64,000 bases of DNA from Vitellaria paradoxa. Lineage: Eukaryota; Streptophyta; Magnoliopsida; Ericales; Sapotaceae. Numbering within the stretch: the stretch's first letter is position 1; each line of letters opens with the position of its first letter. The notes under the pieces were generated by a model that saw only the letters and a program-made list of their open reading frames with translations, was not told the DNA's origin and did not search any database. Positions 47,800 through 60,107 of the stretch are shown here, in pieces. The stretch lies in assembly GCA_019916065.1 (NCBI GenBank), contig CM034241.1, positions 4,843,062 through 4,907,061 of the forward strand. Reading direction: 5' to 3'. A program made the position numbers and the translations under genes.

Positions 47800-49130
47800 T
47801 AACAGTGGAAAGAAACACAAATGATGAGAATGTATTTTTATATAACAAATTTATGCCCAAAAAGACTTCAAACGAAACCTCCAACGGCAAACACCCCCCC
47901 CAAAAAAAGAAGAATAATAATAAAAACAACAAATAAACAAATAAAAACGGCTGAAAAAAGCAGCACAGCAGTGGAAACAATGGAAGTAAAAACAAATGAT
48001 GAGAATGTACATAACAAATGTTAGTCAAAAGAATAAAAAAACTTCCATTTGCCAACAAGTTAATCAAAGGCTGAAAGCAACACAGCCGTGGAAAAGAAAC
48101 AAAAGGATAGTGATGAGGAGGATGCCAAACTGTCAATGACTTCAAACAAACTTCATCAAGAAAAAGGGCTGAAAAACTGCACAACAATGGAAATATATGT
48201 AAAAAAAAAAAAAAAAAAAAACTAATGAGAGAATGCAAATGAAAAAATTTAAGTGATCGGTTGGGGGGAAAAAAATTTGCAATTCAACTTTCAGCCACTA
48301 GATTTTTGTTTTTTTTTTAACAATTAAATTTATTCTTTTACATTTTAAATTTCTTTGAAAAGTTAACGAATAAAAATATCAAATTAACTAAAAATTAATA
48401 AAATAGTTATTAAGAAAATACGGTGACATTTGGTTCACTTTTCTATTTTTTATTTTTGTTTTATATATTTTATATTTTAAAATCTCAAAATAAGAAAAAT
48501 AAAATATACTTTATTTTTCTTACTTTGAGATTTTCTTTATTTCAAATTAAAAACGCTTAAAACAACTTTTTGACGTTTTTCATTTCAAGTGTAAACTCAT
48601 ATTTAATAAATTTTAAAAAACACAAGTAATTAAATGTGTTTTGAAATGTTTTTCTTATTTTTAATAACATAAAATGTAAAATGAGTTTAAAACAGAAAAT
48701 AGAAAATAAAAACAAAAAATAGAAGATAGAAAAATAAACTAAATACCAACTAACTTTTTTCTCTTATTAAACACAAAAAAAATTACCGTATCATTAGCTA
48801 ACCCAATTAAAGAAAATTAACTTCTTCTTTTTTTTTTTCCCGATCCTCAAATTAAAGAATATAAAACTTCCAATCTCTCGATTGCCAACAAAAATTCAGC
48901 GGCTGAAAGCAACACAACAACAAAGGAAAGAAACACAGTGATGGGGATGACACGCGCACATACACACACACACATGTATGTATTGCGTTTATGAATTTGT
49001 TGCGGAACAGCGGAAGGAAGTTTTGTGAAGTTCACTCCCTTTAATCGGTTGTGTGTGTGTGTGAGAGAGAGAGAGTGAGTGAGTGTTTGTGTGTATGGAT
49101 TAGATGAAAGCCACACAACGATGGAAAAGT
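47800..49130. repeat. Dispersed degenerate ~50-bp repeats
   Basis: Six related modules are seen at about 47803, 47950, 48069, 48167, 48900 and 49107. The common core is GGCTGAAAGCAACACA, then an ACAGTGGAAAGAAAC-like part and a TGATGAGGATG-like part. Two modules are also preceded by TTGCCAACAA. The spacing is irregular and no protein reading is conserved. They are not recognised as a known family. Confidence 0.5.
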
Positions 49131-49204
49131 TCCTTTACAATTTGTATGTAAGTGTCACTGTGTCCTAGTAATGGCTTTGGCCTATGTCAGCTTTAACTTA
49201 ACTT

Positions 49205-49236
<32 letters not shown>

Positions 49237-49621
49237 CCAACAAACAACTTTAATTTAGCTTGAGAATGCGGGAATGCATGCCCAGGTGATTTACATAATT
49301 AAACAAATTTGCACGTAGAAATAAGATGCTGCGTATATTTCTTAAATTTATTCATTGATTATGTGCTCTGTTGAACGTTATGATAAGTTAGTGAAATTCT
49401 GAGTTATCAAAAAAAAAAAAAAAATTATACGGGACATTATATTTCCTTAAATTTTTTTCAAAAAAATTAAGATTATTCAAAAATTTTAGTTCACTAAATG
49501 ATAATTGTTTACCAGATATAACATACTTAGTTTTATCATAAAAGAAATAAGATACTTCTAATATATTTTTTATTATAAAGTAAAATTAAAATAATATAAT
49601 AATAATATTTATGTAATAAAA

Positions 49622-50790
49622 GAGGTAATTGTCTTTATATCTCTTGTACTTTGGGTGAATATCACTTATACCTATGTTCCTTGTTGGTATTTGCTAATAT
49701 CGTCTGTACTCATAACTAAAGTGTAAAGTTAGACAGAACTGTTATAGTTAACGGTACGTGAGATATATAGCATAAAAACTATAAGTAATAACTATCCAAC
49801 AAAAAAAAAAAAAAAAAAAGAATGAACAGATGAAAATATCATTTGCTCTCATCTTCCAAACTGACATGGCCTTCGGCTTCGAGCCTCTCGGATAAGAACT
49901 CTCCAGTAAGGTCTCCCTTCTCGTCAACTACTTTCCCTTCGACTTCAATTCTCTCAAAAACTAACCTATCGACAAGAAAGAACCATCGCAACCCAATATT
50001 AGGGTTTTCAAGCATAACAGTATATATATGTATATACATAAATAAACGAAACTTCAATGTCTTAAGAAATCTGAACAACTAGGTTTGATTAAACCTTTAA
50101 CAAAATCTTATTTTTTTCTTATGTGTTTGTTTAATTCTCTCAGTTTTTTTTTTTATTTTTTATTTTTTGATCAATATGTTTGAAGAGCAGGAGGTTGAGG
50201 ACATCTTAGGGATTAGGTTTGTTACTTCTCTCAGAATTGGGATTTAGGACATAGGTTGGGAACTTTTCAATCAATAGAGTTTTTGGTTTTTCTAATTCTT
50301 CAATCTAGTTATGATTTGTGTTATATATATAATATATATTATGTGTTTTGCACAAATTTTGTATGCTTTTCACATTTTAAATCACAAATGATAATTGCAT
50401 ATTCTGTAAATATGTTTAGTTTTTGAAAGAATGGGGATGAAGATTAGATTAATTTGTTTGCTTGCACTCACTTTACCCGTAAGCATTAATTTGTTTATTT
50501 GTTTGAAGCTTGCGGTAATGGTTAAAGCTTATTTGTTTGAAGCTTGCGGTAATGGTTAAAGCGCTATGTTGAGAGAGAAACATTTAAAAACAGAGGAGAG
50601 AGAAGATAGCAACAAAGAAAAAAGAGTAATTATGTCTTTTTACTATTTAATGTAAATCCGTCTCCTGTTACATTTAATCATGAGTATATGAGATATTAGT
50701 ATATAATAACAAGGTATATGGGTATAATGAGGTACAGTGAGTGTGAGTGATTGTCATCCCAAGTATAGATGATATAAAGGCAATTATCTC
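49622..50790. mobile_element. Long-TIR DNA transposon (1,169 bp), 8-bp TSD
   Basis: The left end GAGGTAATTGTCTTTATATC and the reverse complement of the right end (GAGATAATTGCCTTTATATC) begin imperfect inverted repeats of 100 bp or more. TAATAAAA is repeated exactly at both borders (49614-49621 and 50791-50798), although it is A-rich and could recur by chance. The interior holds a non-assigned 79-codon ORF at 49,839-50,078 and a tandem duplication. The long TIRs suggest a Mutator-like element and the 8-bp duplication a hAT-like one. Confidence 0.7.
50495..50562. repeat. Two perfect 34-bp tandem copies
   Basis: The unit TTATTTGTTTGAAGCTTGCG...TTAAAGC occurs twice, head to tail, at 50495 and 50529 with no differences seen, so the duplication is recent. 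Confidence 0.88.
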
Positions 50791-50799
50791 TAATAAAAT

Positions 50800-53120
50800 A
50801 TATGAAATGAGTTAATTCTTTTTAAAAAGTGATAAATCTACCTGCAATATCATTCTGATTTTATATTTTAATAAAAATTAGTATAGCACTTCTCATCCTA
50901 GAAACATTCGAGAGATAAGTCCTAAATCAACAATATTATTTTTCGCCCTATAGATTAAGGTTATTTCAATAATAAAATTAATGAAATATAATTAAATATT
51001 TTAGAAAATAATATTGTACATAACACCACCTCAAACAAGGAAACGACATTCCTTTGCACATGTAGCTTGCCGTGTTTCTTGGAACCGAGACATGAATGAT
51101 AGAAATTGATTTATGAGCTTTAAATTGGAGTAAAAAAAAAAAAAAAGGTGTAAATTTTTACAAAGGTAAACTTTACACTAATAATAGTTATGGGATAAAT
51201 AAATTATTTTTAATTATGTTTATATAAAAAAATGTAACAATCAACATGTTATAATTACTTTAACTTTGGAGTAAGTGTAACAATTGATTTGTATAATTTA
51301 ACTTTTTTGATTGGAGAATAACAATTAATCTGCTTAAACTGATCACCTATTAAAATTCATAATAATAAATTATTATTTAATTTAGTAATAAATTATTAAT
51401 TTAAAAGTAACTAATTTATATTTAATTAAATAATTTATTAATAAATTAATTTGATAATAAGTTATTATTCAGTTTAAGAATATTTTCAAAATAATCATTC
51501 TAAAAAATATTTATTTTTACTTTCAAAAGAAATAAAATTTACTAATTATTTTTTTTACATTAATATTAAAAAATCTATAATTTAATTTTAGTAACATATT
51601 CACTTTAGTAATAAATTATGCTAATAAAATATATAATATAATAATAAATTATTATTTAAAAAACTCTATTGTTAGAAAAAATTATATCATAAAATTATTA
51701 ACTAAAAATAATGTATTAAATTAATTTTAATTTTTAATCATTATAAATAATTATTAATTTAATCAAATAAATCATTTTAATCATAAATTATTATTATTGT
51801 ATTAATTTTAATTTTAATAAAATGGTCCATTTAAATAATAAATTACTATATAATAAAATAATTTTAATGTAATAAAATAAATCATTTTAATAATAATTTA
51901 TAATTTTAATTGTATTTTAATTTTAATTAAAATAAGTTATTTTTGTAATAAATTATTTTTATTATAAATTTAACAAATATTTTAGAAAAATAAATCACTT
52001 TAATTTAGCTGAATAAATTATTTTTTTCTAATAGTTGCATATAAATTAATTTTCCAGATGGGTGAAGATAGTGTAACAGAAGGATAAGACCATAACAGCA
52101 GCGTAAATTTTTTTCATTGCACCCTCTTACCCTAGCCCCGAGTGTAAATGTTACCTTGGGTTAACACTTGCCCTTTTATTCCAAACTTATGTAAAAGGAG
52201 TTAACCGTTATTTTAATTTTTCACCTCCTTTACTCTCATACTAAATTCACCCAAAGTGAAAGAGTACCTAGGTAGGTTATGACAACAGTTAGATGTAAAA
52301 AAAGGATAATGAATAGTCTTAAGAGTAGAAAAGAAACAATATTATTTCTAGAGAAAACTAGAATTATTTATGAAAATTAAATCGATAAATATATTTTTCA
52401 TATTATAATAGTTCAATTGATCTTTTTAGAGACACTTGAGATTTAATAAGGATTATTATTAAGTTTTATTATTTATAAAATTTATTATGTTATATATTAT
52501 ATTTTTTGATTTTATGCACAAAAGTATTCAATAGTGTAGAGAGAGAATGACTTTATTTCATAAAAAATATTTGTATTTAATTCTTACAAACTTATTTTAT
52601 GTTGAAAAAATTTGAGTTAATTTTAATTTTTTAATAAGACCAATATGCTCTAATTTTGAATTAATTTAATTCTTTTAATAAAGTTAAAAAGTCAATAATG
52701 TTTTGATAATTTTACATCTAAAACCAAGGGAATCACTTACCCTCTTTGCCTTAGTGTAGCTCCGCCCCTGGCTAGATGGCAATTTAACTCATGATCGATT
52801 ACCTGCTTCACCCAATTACAGCAGAAATGTTATGAGATTTAAATAATAAAATTTAAAATAAGGATGAAACTTATTAAAATATTTTATCTATTTTAATTTG
52901 AATTTGTCTCAATTATATAATAAAATTATTAAATATATTTTTATTTTATGATAGTATGCTAATGATGCATATGTTATTAATAAAATAATATATAGATACT
53001 ATTAGTATATTTTTACACCTTATGCTTTTAGTTCATTTAGTTTGTATCTAGTCACTTTTGTCCAAACTATATATATATTTTTAAAATTTTAGCTGATACC
53101 CATTCAACTTAATTAATAAT
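50800..53120. other. Very AT-rich gene-free sequence upstream of the IDD gene
   Basis: It consists mainly of AATAAATTATTATT-type sequence (about 51,340-52,020), with no ORF of interest. A CTTAGTGTAGCTCCGCCCCTG stretch at 52,751-52,771 resembles the end of a common plant retroelement or DNA element, but no partner end was found. Confidence 0.5.
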
Positions 53121-53124
53121 TAAG

Positions 53125-53222
53125 AGTGTATTTAGAGTGATAAAAAGTAAAATAAGTTGTGGGTTAATAATTTGTACAGTGAGATAACAAGTAAATAATT
53201 TTTAAAAATTTTTAAAAATTTA
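53125..53222. repeat. Interspersed repeat, copy 2 (first copy at 38,024)
   Basis: This is the shorter, likely less expanded copy of the repeat described at 38,024-38,165, with the same AAATAATTTTTAAAAATTTT end. Confidence 0.6.
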
Positions 53223-53546
53223 TAATAAATTAAACAGAGCCTAAATTAAGAATGTATGGAACGAAAAATTTAACTTGTCACGTGTGTAAAACCTATTTAA
53301 AGTAGATTTTCCTGTTAGAATTTAGGTTAGAATTTAGCTAAACCCATGGGTTGACATACAGTAGGAACAGCCTCATAGTAAGCCGAGGTATTTTGTACAC
53401 CTCTTGTTTTAAAAAATTCTTTATTGGTTTTGGTAGTAGGAATTTGATCTCGAAAAGCGACACATCACGCACACAACTTTATACATTCTAGTTTCAAGCA
53501 GCATACAGCCAATAAGTACATCCATACAGCACTGTACAAAATCATT

Positions 53547-53547
<1 letters not shown>

Positions 53548-53601
<54 letters not shown>
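53548..53601. repeat. (TA)n(GA)n microsatellite upstream of the IDD gene
   Basis: A TA run followed by about 19 GA repeats lies some 460 bp upstream of the IDD start codon, in its promoter or first leader region. GA tracts at plant promoters can bind BPC/GAGA-type proteins (family knowledge); a role here is inference. Confidence 0.85.
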
Positions 53602-53602
<1 letters not shown>

Positions 53603-53770
53603 AGTTGCTTAGCTAAAATTCTATGGCTGACCGAGTTTGAAATATAGATAAAGGAGAGATCAGAGATGGGTGGTTAGAAAAAAGAGATGAAAATATTCTC
53701 CACATACGGCTCTTTCATTGGTCCTTTTGGTGTTTTCTTCTTCAAATCAAACAAGGGTTACTTAACCAGA

Positions 53771-53776
<6 letters not shown>

Positions 53777-53801
<25 letters not shown>
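53777..53801 (+). promoter_or_regulatory. (CT)12 tract in the presumed IDD 5' leader
   Basis: A pyrimidine run TCTCTCTC... about 256 bp before the IDD ATG is typical of plant core promoters and 5' leaders. The complementary sense (GA)n is found in the same gene's 3' UTR. Confidence 0.6.
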
Positions 53802-54057
53802 GAGAAGAGTCCCAAGTCTTGGAATGTCTCTCGTTTTTTAGGATTCAAGTTTGTGTTTTTTTTGGTGTTTTCTTCTTCTCATGGCACAATCAAATGGGTC
53901 TCAGATTTGAATAATACCAACAATTTATTGTCTTTTTTTTCGGTGAAACCTCTTAGTTTGTTTGTGTTCTGTACTGTTCCCAAAGTTGGTTTCTTCTGTC
54001 AGTTGTTACTGAATCATCGTCGTCCTCGTCGTGGTGTGCACTCCGTTCTAGATTCAG

Positions 54058-55617
54058 ATGCAAATGATGTCTGGTGATGTGTTCTCAATTCCCTCTTCCA
54101 TCAAAGGGTTTTCTCAAGAACCAAATCCAAACCCTAACCCTAAAAATAACTCCACCACCACCACAGCTGTGAAGAAGAGGAGAAATCTGCCAGGAACACC
54201 AGGCAAGCTATACATATATTTACATATGTGTGTATATATATTGTGTATATATATATATTAATTTATATACGCAAATACAGATGAATTAATGAAACACTAT
54301 TTTATGGGTAATGTTTGGAAAAATGCATAGAAACTTCTTGAAGATAGTTTTGACTCCGGCGGAAGAGTTCTGAATTTCTTTGAGGATTTTTAACTTCTTT
54401 TTTTTTCTTATATCCGAATTTAGAATAAAATTTTAATTAAGTTAAGCCTGAATAACATGTTAAATGATATTTGGATAATAAACCAGAAATTTGATGATTT
54501 TGATTACTCACAAAGTTACCACGTTATTCTAATAAATTTTTTACTTTTTTGTTATATATCACCACTCGCAGAGGTGGAGATGAACATGGCATAGTAAGAG
54601 TTGTTGCTTTCACTCATTTTTTTTTTAAATTAGTTATACATATATTTTTCTGTATTATTGCTATTTACCTATATTAAGATTATTATTATCTCGAATCATT
54701 TTTAAATATAGTTTTTATTTATTATTTTGATTTTTTTCCACCATATAGAATGAATTCTAATTCTATGATTTTGTTTTAAGTGCCAACACTCACTATATTT
54801 TCTATCTCCTCCACTAATCCACTGATCGCTCGTGTCTAATTTTTGCATTTAGCAGATCCAAATGCTGAGGTGATTGCTCTATCACCAAAGAGTCTAATGG
54901 CTACTAACCGATTCGTCTGTGAAATCTGCAACAAAGGGTTCCAAAGAGACCAAAACTTGCAGCTCCACCGGAGAGGTCACAACCTGCCGTGGAAGCTCCG
55001 GCAAAGGAGCAACAAAGAGGTGGTCCGGAAGAAGGTCTACATATGCCCGGAGAAGAGCTGCGTCCACCACGACCCGTCTCGGGCTCTCGGAGACCTCACC
55101 GGAATAAAGAAGCATTTCAGCAGAAAGCACGGGGAGAAGAAATGGAAGTGCGACAAGTGCTCCAAGAAGTATGCCGTTCAATCTGACTGGAAAGCTCATT
55201 CAAAGACCTGTGGAACTAGAGAGTACAAGTGTGATTGTGGCACGCTCTTCTCAAGGTACAACCTTTTACTGCAGTCCTACAGTATCATGATCAGATTCCA
55301 TGTTCCTGTTTTCAGTTTGAGGAATTTTTTGTCATGACCTTGTACAAAAAATAAATGCTAGTTATTTTGGTTGGAATTTAATGCGGCCCAAGGTTGGGGT
55401 TCATTTAAATTGAATAAAGGATTTAAAGAGAGAGTGATCTGGATTATAAAAATTTAAACTGAACAAAAAATTTAAGGATAAAGTACAGTAAATTATAAAA
55501 AGTTAAAATGTACTAAATCTAAAAAAAAAAATTCAAATTAATTTTTTGTTTTGGTCAAGGCAACGGAGCCATAGGCCATGGCAGCCCTAGGATCGATCCG
55601 TCCCTGGACAATATAAC

Positions 55618-55655
<38 letters not shown>

Positions 55656-57094
55656 TCATTTTAAAAAGCCACAAATCAATAAAATTTGTTTTAATTACAA
55701 CTCTACTATTAATATATTACTATAGCTTTTTAGAAAAAATACTAACTTATTAGATTTTTTAATCGAAAAAGTGTGCAAAAATAATGTATCAATGATATTT
55801 TTGTAATAAAATTTTACTTTAGTGGATAATTATTTAAAAATGATTGGAGGGTGTTTGGAGAGCAAAAAAATATTGAAAAAATTAATACAAAAATAACATG
55901 TGGTGAATTTTGATTAAAAAAAATTGATAACTTTTTGTAGTTTTTTTTTTTTTGTAAATTTTGGTATAATTTGAAAAACCAAACACCCCTTACTCCTAAT
56001 ACATCCACATTATTATGATCAATGTTTCTGATTAAAAATTTAAGTTGCATGGCATTGCCCGTACCTTTAAGGTTAAATAGTATTTTTTTTCCTTTCAAGG
56101 AAAATATTTTGAGAATGGGTTAATTTTCATTGATTGACATTGCAGGAAGGATAGTTTCATCACCCACAGAGCTTTCTGTGATGCCCTGGCTGGAGAAAGT
56201 GGAAGAGCACTCACTTCTGTCACAGCAACCAATTTGAATGAGGGTGTGATATTCAATAATGGCATTGCTCAGCCTAATTTACAGCAAGAGGTCAGTGTTT
56301 GTACCAGTTTTGGACCAAATTCCTTGATGGGTAATGAACAGCAGAAGCCCAGCGGATTGGCATTGTGGCTGGATCAGCAGTCCAGTTCTCATCTCAATCC
56401 TATTGATCATCACATGGCAGTCATGAATTCTAGTACTATTAGTAATTCTTTGCCAGTTTTGGGGCAAATGGGGAATTTTGGCAACTCTATTGCAACATCA
56501 AAGTCTGCAAACCTTTCATTGTCATCAAGGGGATTGATGAACAACAAGGGATCAAGCATGGCTGAAACTATGACTACTACTTCTCTCATGTGCTCTAACA
56601 TTAATAATCAAAACCTTCAATCAAATTCCTCCTCAGGGCCAATGTCAGCAACTGCCCTTTTGCAGAAGGCAGCACAGATGGGCTCCACAAGAAGCAACCC
56701 ATCATTCTTGGGAAACAATAGTTTTGGAGTAATGAACTCATCATCCTCCTCCTCCTCCTCATCATCTTCTTCTTATACATCTACCTTTGATTCTTCATCA
56801 CAGCCATTACCCATCTGCAATTCAGTAATGGGTAGCTCAGGTTTGGGTTCATTGAGTACCTCAACAAACAGTTTGGAGCAAATTATGATGCAGAGTAGTG
56901 GGAAGCAGCAGTGCAATTCAATGCTGCCGTTGAAGCTGCATCAGGGTTCAAGCAGTGTAGATCACAGTAGCCTGACCAGGGATTTCCTAGGCATGAGAGG
57001 TGAAGGTGGTGGTCCATTGTTGGTTGAAGAGCTTGCTAAGTTTGCTCCATTGGGTTCACCCATGGGTTTGAACTTTGAGTCATTTCTTCACTAG
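54058..57094 (+). CDS. INDETERMINATE DOMAIN (IDD) C2H2 zinc-finger transcription factor
   Basis: Three exons (54058-54202, 54856-55255, 56146-57094) encode 497 residues. The plant-specific ID domain is complete: a [20 protein letters not shown] lead-in with a basic nuclear-localisation motif (about 39-42), then four fingers. ZF1 uses C70, C73, H86, H90; ZF2 uses C112, C117, H135, H140; ZF3 (C2HC) uses C147, C150, H163, C167; ZF4 uses C174, C176, H189, C193. The C-terminal part has the IDD motifs [14 protein letters not shown] (about 348-361) and TRDFLG (459-464), plus a 12-Ser run. These proteins bind DNA and cooperate with GRAS regulators (SCR, SHR, DELLA). The start chosen gives [20 protein letters not shown]; the family often starts at the internal MMSGDVF Met (residue 3). 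Intron 1 begins with GC. The gene is intact, but the exact IDD member is not resolved. Confidence 0.95.
55621..55652. repeat. (CA)16 microsatellite in IDD intron 2
   Basis: A perfect AC run in the second intron, just after a stretch (about 55,556-55,610: GGCAGCCCTAGGATCGATCC...CCCTGG) that resembles transposon remnant sequence. Confidence 0.95.
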
Positions 57095-57198
57095 CGCACA
57101 TCACGTGAAAGTCTGCCCTTGCACAATATTAATTGCAGCGTTTAGGCTCTGAAAGTGTGAGATAAATCACAACCTTAAGGCCAAAATTGTAAAATGAC

Positions 57199-57245
<47 letters not shown>

Positions 57246-57400
57246 TGGAGGAGGACTAGACTGTGAAATGACTACCTAGAGTCATGCATGTTGTTGGTTG
57301 TTTTTTTCCCGTTTATCTTGGTGTGCTGTGTTTCTTTCAATGTAATCTGTATCCTTGCATTGTATGCCTATTCTTTCATGTTTTTCAAGAAAATCTTGTT
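57095..57400 (+). other. IDD 3' UTR with (GA)19 tract
   Basis: After the TAG stop the sequence stays moderately GC-rich and contains a long GA run (57203-57241), then T-rich sequence and TTCAATGTAATCTGTATCC. The last could be near the poly(A) site. The exact end cannot be set by eye. Confidence 0.5.
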
Positions 57401-59910
57401 GAAGCATAAAAAGTTATACCAACTACTTAGATTGAATCACAATAATATGGTAGTAGTCATTACTCATGATATTTGTTATTCCTACACAGCGACAGATTTT
57501 AACCTAAAAATATTTTGTGAGAAAACCTCAAAAATATAGAATTCATCTTTTTATAACCTTTTAATATAAGAATGCTAATTCCCACGTTATTTAATATAAA
57601 TTTTTTGTTAAAAAATTTAGTTAGAATAGTATTTTGTTGTTTTCAAATACCAGGTCTGTACGGTGAATTCGTCTATATTAGTGGGTTCATTTACAAGCTA
57701 TCACAATTTTTAAAGTTCGTATTCAATCGGTTAATTAAATTAATAAAATTGTGATTTAGTCTAAAATAAAAATAATTTGATTTATAATTTAGATTTATTG
57801 TGTTAGAAAACTGCTCTAAGCAATTAAAAATTATGATTGAATTGGTGACATATATATACAAACCATTCACGGTTGATGTGGATCGGTTGGTTTAACAATC
57901 CTTATAAACTGAAATTGTTATCTTACTCCTTCTATTTTTCTTAAAAAAAAAAAAAATCCATAGGAAGTTATTAATACGCATGCTTATAAAATTATTATTT
58001 TTAATTACTTTTGTAATATTAATTTTTTTTTTGGTTAAGAAATTTTCAACCGAAAATTGCATTATAAAGATAAAGAATTGGCTTTAAATAAATATTCAAT
58101 CTTTAGATAATTTCTCATTATTTTATTATTTAATTTGATTTATGTATTATTATAATATTGCAGTTCATTCAATTGATTTTTCGATTGAACTGTTGGCCCT
58201 TGACTGGATTTTTATTTTTTTTTATTTATTTATTTTCCCAATTCGTATAACAATCTAGCTTCCAAAACAATGCTTTATCCATTTGGAAGGGACTAGGCCA
58301 TTTAATCAAAACTTGCTTATACCAACTAGTAATAATTGAACATTACATTGATCGGAACAAATTAAAATTATTTTGATTCTGTAGGAATAAACTCCATATG
58401 TACGTGAAGTCTTTGAATTTTTCAAACTGGTTATTGAAGTTGAGTTAGTAGTTTTTTTTTAATTTTTTAATCTGGTATCATCATGTGAAAGGGTTACAAG
58501 TGAATTCTCTTTGTATAAAATTTTGATACAACTCTTTCATTACCTGTCAATTTTTGGAGTTAGAATTATATACCTATGAAATTTCAACACTGACATCGAT
58601 GTTTCAGGTATAAAGAACATTTTCTTAGAGTGATTGGCCGGGCTAAATAATTCAACTTTGAACATCTTCCAGCCTAGTGCACTAGTATTGTCCCCATATT
58701 AAGAACATATCTGGTCACACAATAAAGGAAAACTTTTAACTTTCCGACATACTGCATTTGGGAAGTTGGGTATACAAGGGCTGGTGGTAGGGAAATTTAT
58801 TATGGAAAGTCTTTTAGCCACCTTCACTCCTCTTTTTTGCATAGTTGCATGGATGTATATATAGTAATTAGAAAGTCTGGAGATATGCACAAAAAGAGAG
58901 ACCCTTTTGAGACCTTTAATTAAAGAAAAGCCAAACTTTATTGTAACGCATGCATATACCCTTCCTGTTCTTTTTTTTTTGGGGCGGGGGGGGGGGGTGC
59001 TGTCATGACCAAGTTTTTCATATTTGATTGCTTGAGGAGAAGGAAAATGAAAAAGGATACATAGAGAGTGATGAGAAGAGAAATTGTGAAGAAATTTTAT
59101 ATTTGTATGTATATATATTTTTGGCTTGGTTTTATTTGGAAAAGTAAAAAAAAAAAATTATATATTTTTTTGTTTAATTGTGGAAGGAAAGAGGTAAAAA
59201 TAAATAATAAAATAAAATAAGTAAGGAAATAGGAGAGAGAAAATAAGAAAAAAATTACAAATAAAGTAATTTGTTTATTCCTTTTCTTTTCTTTTCTATT
59301 AGGCTTCTTCCCTCTAATTTATCAAATCAAACAAAAAAAAAAATTATTTTTAAAATTTTCCTCTCTCTTTCCATTTCTCTTTCAACCTTACCAATCAGAG
59401 AGTTAGAATAGAGATTATGAATCTTGAGTGTTAAATCAAACAGGTGAAATTTTGGGTTTATTTTTCAGTATTCACTAGTTCGAATCTCCTCAAATTTATT
59501 GGAAAGTTTTGTCGATCGTTAATTCTAAAACTTCAGGAATGAGCGGAGGTGCACACAAGTTGACACAGATACCTTAAGTATTAAAAAAAAAAAAAAAGGA
59601 CCATATAGATTCAATCCTTTGAAATTAAGAACAAATAAATTAGAAATCATTTATTTTTCACTACAAACAACCTTGCATTTTTTAATTTCAACAATTGGGA
59701 GAAACTAAGGTCAGAAGGAGTTGCTTTATAATTTACCATAACCTCACTTTTCCTAGGTTAAACTCTCTTCTCCCCCTCGGTGAACAATTATATGAACAAA
59801 TTTGATTCCAATAATCATTTTTTTTCTTGAATAAATTTATAAGCACATATATATATATATATATCATGTAAAAGGGTGAACAAATCAAAGATAAGAGATT
59901 AAGAACAGAA
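57400..59910. other. Gene-free intergenic sequence after the IDD gene
   Basis: It is AT-rich with short simple repeats. A T10-GGGGC-G10 junction lies at about 58,971-58,997, and (AT)n at 59,846-59,862. No coding exons or element termini were recognised. Confidence 0.45.
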
Positions 59911-60107
59911 GGGTAAATTACGCCTAAATTCCTTTAGCATTTGAGTAATTACATATTTAAAAATTACACATAAACCCCTTAAATATTTAAATAATTACAC
60001 ATAGACCTCCTTTCGTTAGTATGCTATTAGAATTTATGTTAAAATGATAATGTTAGCCTTTTTTTTTTATTTCAATATACCAAGTTTACCTTTTCATTGG
60101 GTAAATT

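Noticed and set aside
47795..48238. 147-codon minus-strand ORF as a membrane protein
   Set aside because: The Phe/Leu runs come from A-tracts on the plus strand and the ORF coincides with the dispersed repeat modules; no family resemblance.
54894..55199. 101-codon minus-strand ORF opposite IDD exon 2
   Set aside because: It is a shadow of the zinc-finger coding sequence on the opposite strand.
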